Shown in pieces: positions 5,315-6,906 of a stretch of DNA of 6,906 bases. Below the pieces are notes generated by a model. The model searched no databases, had not been told where the DNA came from, and was given only the letters and a program-made list of their open reading frames with translations. The translations under genes and the position numbers were made by a program. Position 1 is the first letter of the stretch; each line of letters begins with the position of its first letter. The stretch spans positions 1 to 6,906 of the forward strand of contig CALDKR010000007.1 of the NCBI GenBank assembly GCA_937898095.1. Reading direction: 5' to 3'. This stretch comes from an uncultured Rhodoluna sp. (GTDB lineage: Bacteria; Actinomycetota; Actinomycetes; Actinomycetales; Microbacteriaceae).

Positions 5315-6906
5315 ATGATCAAGCGCATTGCAGCTTCTGCTGCAGTTCTTTCGCTAGTTGCAACTGGTGCAGTTGCAGCCAACGCAGCTGACACCGCACC
5401 GGTATTTATGGAAACCGTTGCAACCGGAGCAACCCTAAAGGTCCTGGCAACAACCGGTGACAAGATCGGCAACTACACACTTCCAGCTATTCCAGACGGA
5501 ACCGGAGCTTACCTAGACGGCAGCTCGCTGAAGCTAATCCTCAACCACGAATACAGCGCAGCTGGTTCAACCGTGACTCGCGGCAATGGTTCAGTCACCG
5601 GTGGCGCAACCATCTCTTCAATCGACCTAAACATCGCAGACCAGAAGATCACTGGCGCCTCAGAGTTCTTGAAGTCAGTCACCTGGTACAACTACCTAAC
5701 CAAGAAGTTCGGCAAGACCGCTGTTGCACCAACCGGTGCGGTTATGACCGATGCATACGGCACCACCAATCACAACAACGCACTAAACCGATTCTGCTCA
5801 TCTAGCTTCGCTCCAGCGGGTTCATTCTCAACCAAGCTTGCTGGCAAGACCATCGGATACACCGGTGCTGTCTACCTAACCGGTGAAGAGGGCAACGAAG
5901 AGTCACGCGGTTTCGCATTCAACATGAAGGGTGAGGGCGTTCAGCTTCCTCGTCTAGGCCTAGCTGCAACTGAAACCTTCGTCACCGTTCCAACCGACAA
6001 CGCAGTCACTGCAGTGTTCGGCAACGAAGATGGCGCAGCTGCAGACAGCCAGCTTCGCATGTATGTCGGCAAGAAGACCACCAAGGGTCAGTGGTACGAC
6101 AAGGCTGGTCTAACCAACGGCAAGCAGTTTGTTCTAAAGGTTGAAAACGCAACCGACGACAACGCATTCCGCGCAAACTACGGCAAGGGTAAGCCTGCTG
6201 CCGCAACCTTCCAGGAGCTTGACTGGAACATTGGTGGAACCACTCAGAACGCATGGTCACGTGCTTTGGGAACTTCGTTCTCACGCATTGAAGACGGCCA
6301 GTTCGACCCAACCAACCCGAACGTCTACTACTTCGTCACCACTGAGTCAAACAAAGACGCTAAAGCAACCTCATTGAACCCTGATGACAAGTCAGTCACC
6401 AAGCGCGACGGTGGAGCACTATGGAAGTTCACTTTCACTGACGTTCAGAACCCACTAAAGGGTGGAAAAATCGAGATGTTGCTAGACGGCTCAGAGGCTC
6501 CATACCTAAACAAGCCTGACAACATCACTGTTGACGCCTTCGGTCACATCATGATTCAAGAAGACCCAGGCAACAACGACCAGGTATCACGTCTATTCGC
6601 CTATGACCTAGCAACCGGCAAGATCGCCGTAGTCGCTAAGTTCAAGGATGAGTACTTCGCTGCAACCGGCAAGAGCAAGATGACCGTTGACGAAGAGTCT
6701 TCAGGCATCATCGATGTAACCAAGTTCTTCAAGAAAGACGCTTCTGACAAGAAGGCTTACTACATCTACAACGCTCAGGTGCACACTCTAACCAGCACCA
6801 CTCGCCCTGACATCACCGATGCAGCGGCAAAGGCAGAGCTAGACAAGTTGCTCGAGGGCGGTCAACTTTACTTGCTAACCGTTGACGACTGGTCAAAGGT
6901 CTCATT
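5315..6906 (+). CDS. Secreted PhoX/DUF839-like protein, putative phosphatase, 3'-partial
   Basis: The frame is open from the ATG at 5315 to the window end (530 codons, no stop). Residues 1-25 are a signal peptide: IKR, a hydrophobic stretch AASAAVLSLVATGAVA, and a likely signal peptidase cut near ANA-A. There is no twin-arginine motif and no lipobox. The mature part resembles the PhoX/DUF839 beta-propeller family: LNHEY at 76-80, NRFCSSS at 158-164 with the only cysteine (Cys161), YLTGEE at 187-192, SRIEDGQFDP at 323-332, PDNITVDAFGHIMIQED at 401-417 and EESSGIIDV at 460-468. Characterised PhoX enzymes hydrolyse phosphate esters outside the cytoplasm using iron and calcium held by a cysteine and glutamates; Cys161 and Glu191 or Glu192 are plausible counterparts (inference). 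Other DUF839 members have no known activity, so phosphatase is only the best guess. CTA is the main leucine codon (21 of 38). The gene is probably transcribed on its own. Confidence 0.8.
   Translation, partial: MIKRIAASAAVLSLVATGAVAANAADTAPVFMETVATGATLKVLATTGDKIGNYTLPAIPDGTGAYLDGSSLKLILNHEYSAAGSTVTRGNGSVTGGATISSIDLNIADQKITGASEFLKSVTWYNYLTKKFGKTAVAPTGAVMTDAYGTTNHNNALNRFCSSSFAPAGSFSTKLAGKTIGYTGAVYLTGEEGNEESRGFAFNMKGEGVQLPRLGLAATETFVTVPTDNAVTAVFGNEDGAAADSQLRMYVGKKTTKGQWYDKAGLTNGKQFVLKVENATDDNAFRANYGKGKPAAATFQELDWNIGGTTQNAWSRALGTSFSRIEDGQFDPTNPNVYYFVTTESNKDAKATSLNPDDKSVTKRDGGALWKFTFTDVQNPLKGGKIEMLLDGSEAPYLNKPDNITVDAFGHIMIQEDPGNNDQVSRLFAYDLATGKIAVVAKFKDEYFAATGKSKMTVDEESSGIIDVTKFFKKDASDKKAYYIYNAQVHTLTSTTRPDITDAAAKAELDKLLEGGQLYLLTVDDWSKVS

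Overview
The window looks like chromosomal DNA from a Gram-positive actinobacterium, most likely a low-GC aquatic member of the Microbacteriaceae (Rhodoluna/Aquiluna-like). This placement is an inference. It rests on the gene order regulator-fabD-fabH-acpP-fabF, on ACP, FabF and thymidine kinase sequences of actinobacterial type, and on a base composition well below that of Streptomyces. All recognisable genes lie on the + strand. I see no RNA gene, mobile element or CRISPR array.

Positions 1-4542 hold a type II fatty acid synthesis operon. A PucR-type regulator (FasR-like, 5' end outside the window) ends two bases before fabD (malonyl-CoA:ACP transacylase). Then come fabH (KAS III, chain initiation), acpP (acyl carrier protein) and fabF (KAS II, elongation), with gaps of 21-45 nt. 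FabD loads malonate onto AcpP, FabH condenses a short acyl-CoA primer with malonyl-ACP, and FabF carries out later condensations. The reductases and dehydratase (fabG, fabZ, fabI) are not in the window. Two short inverted repeats lie in the gaps on either side of acpP, the gene whose product is usually needed in greatest amount.

Positions 4556-5161 encode a thymidine kinase (tdk) that follows fabF after only 13 nt. It starts with TTG and has no evident Shine-Dalgarno sequence, so it may be read through from the fab operon and translated weakly.

Positions 5162-5314 are a 153-nt intergenic region with direct repeats resembling an actinobacterial PhoP box and, at its end, a strong ribosome binding site. 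From 5315 to the window end runs the first 530 codons of a secreted PhoX/DUF839-like protein. It has a Sec-type rather than twin-arginine signal peptide and a single cysteine in a conserved-looking motif. It is probably a separate, possibly phosphate-controlled, highly expressed gene. Overall the window is mostly core metabolism. The points worth a second look are the candidate Pho control and export route of the last gene, a CTA-leucine codon bias in acpP and the PhoX-like gene, and the ACP recognition helix.
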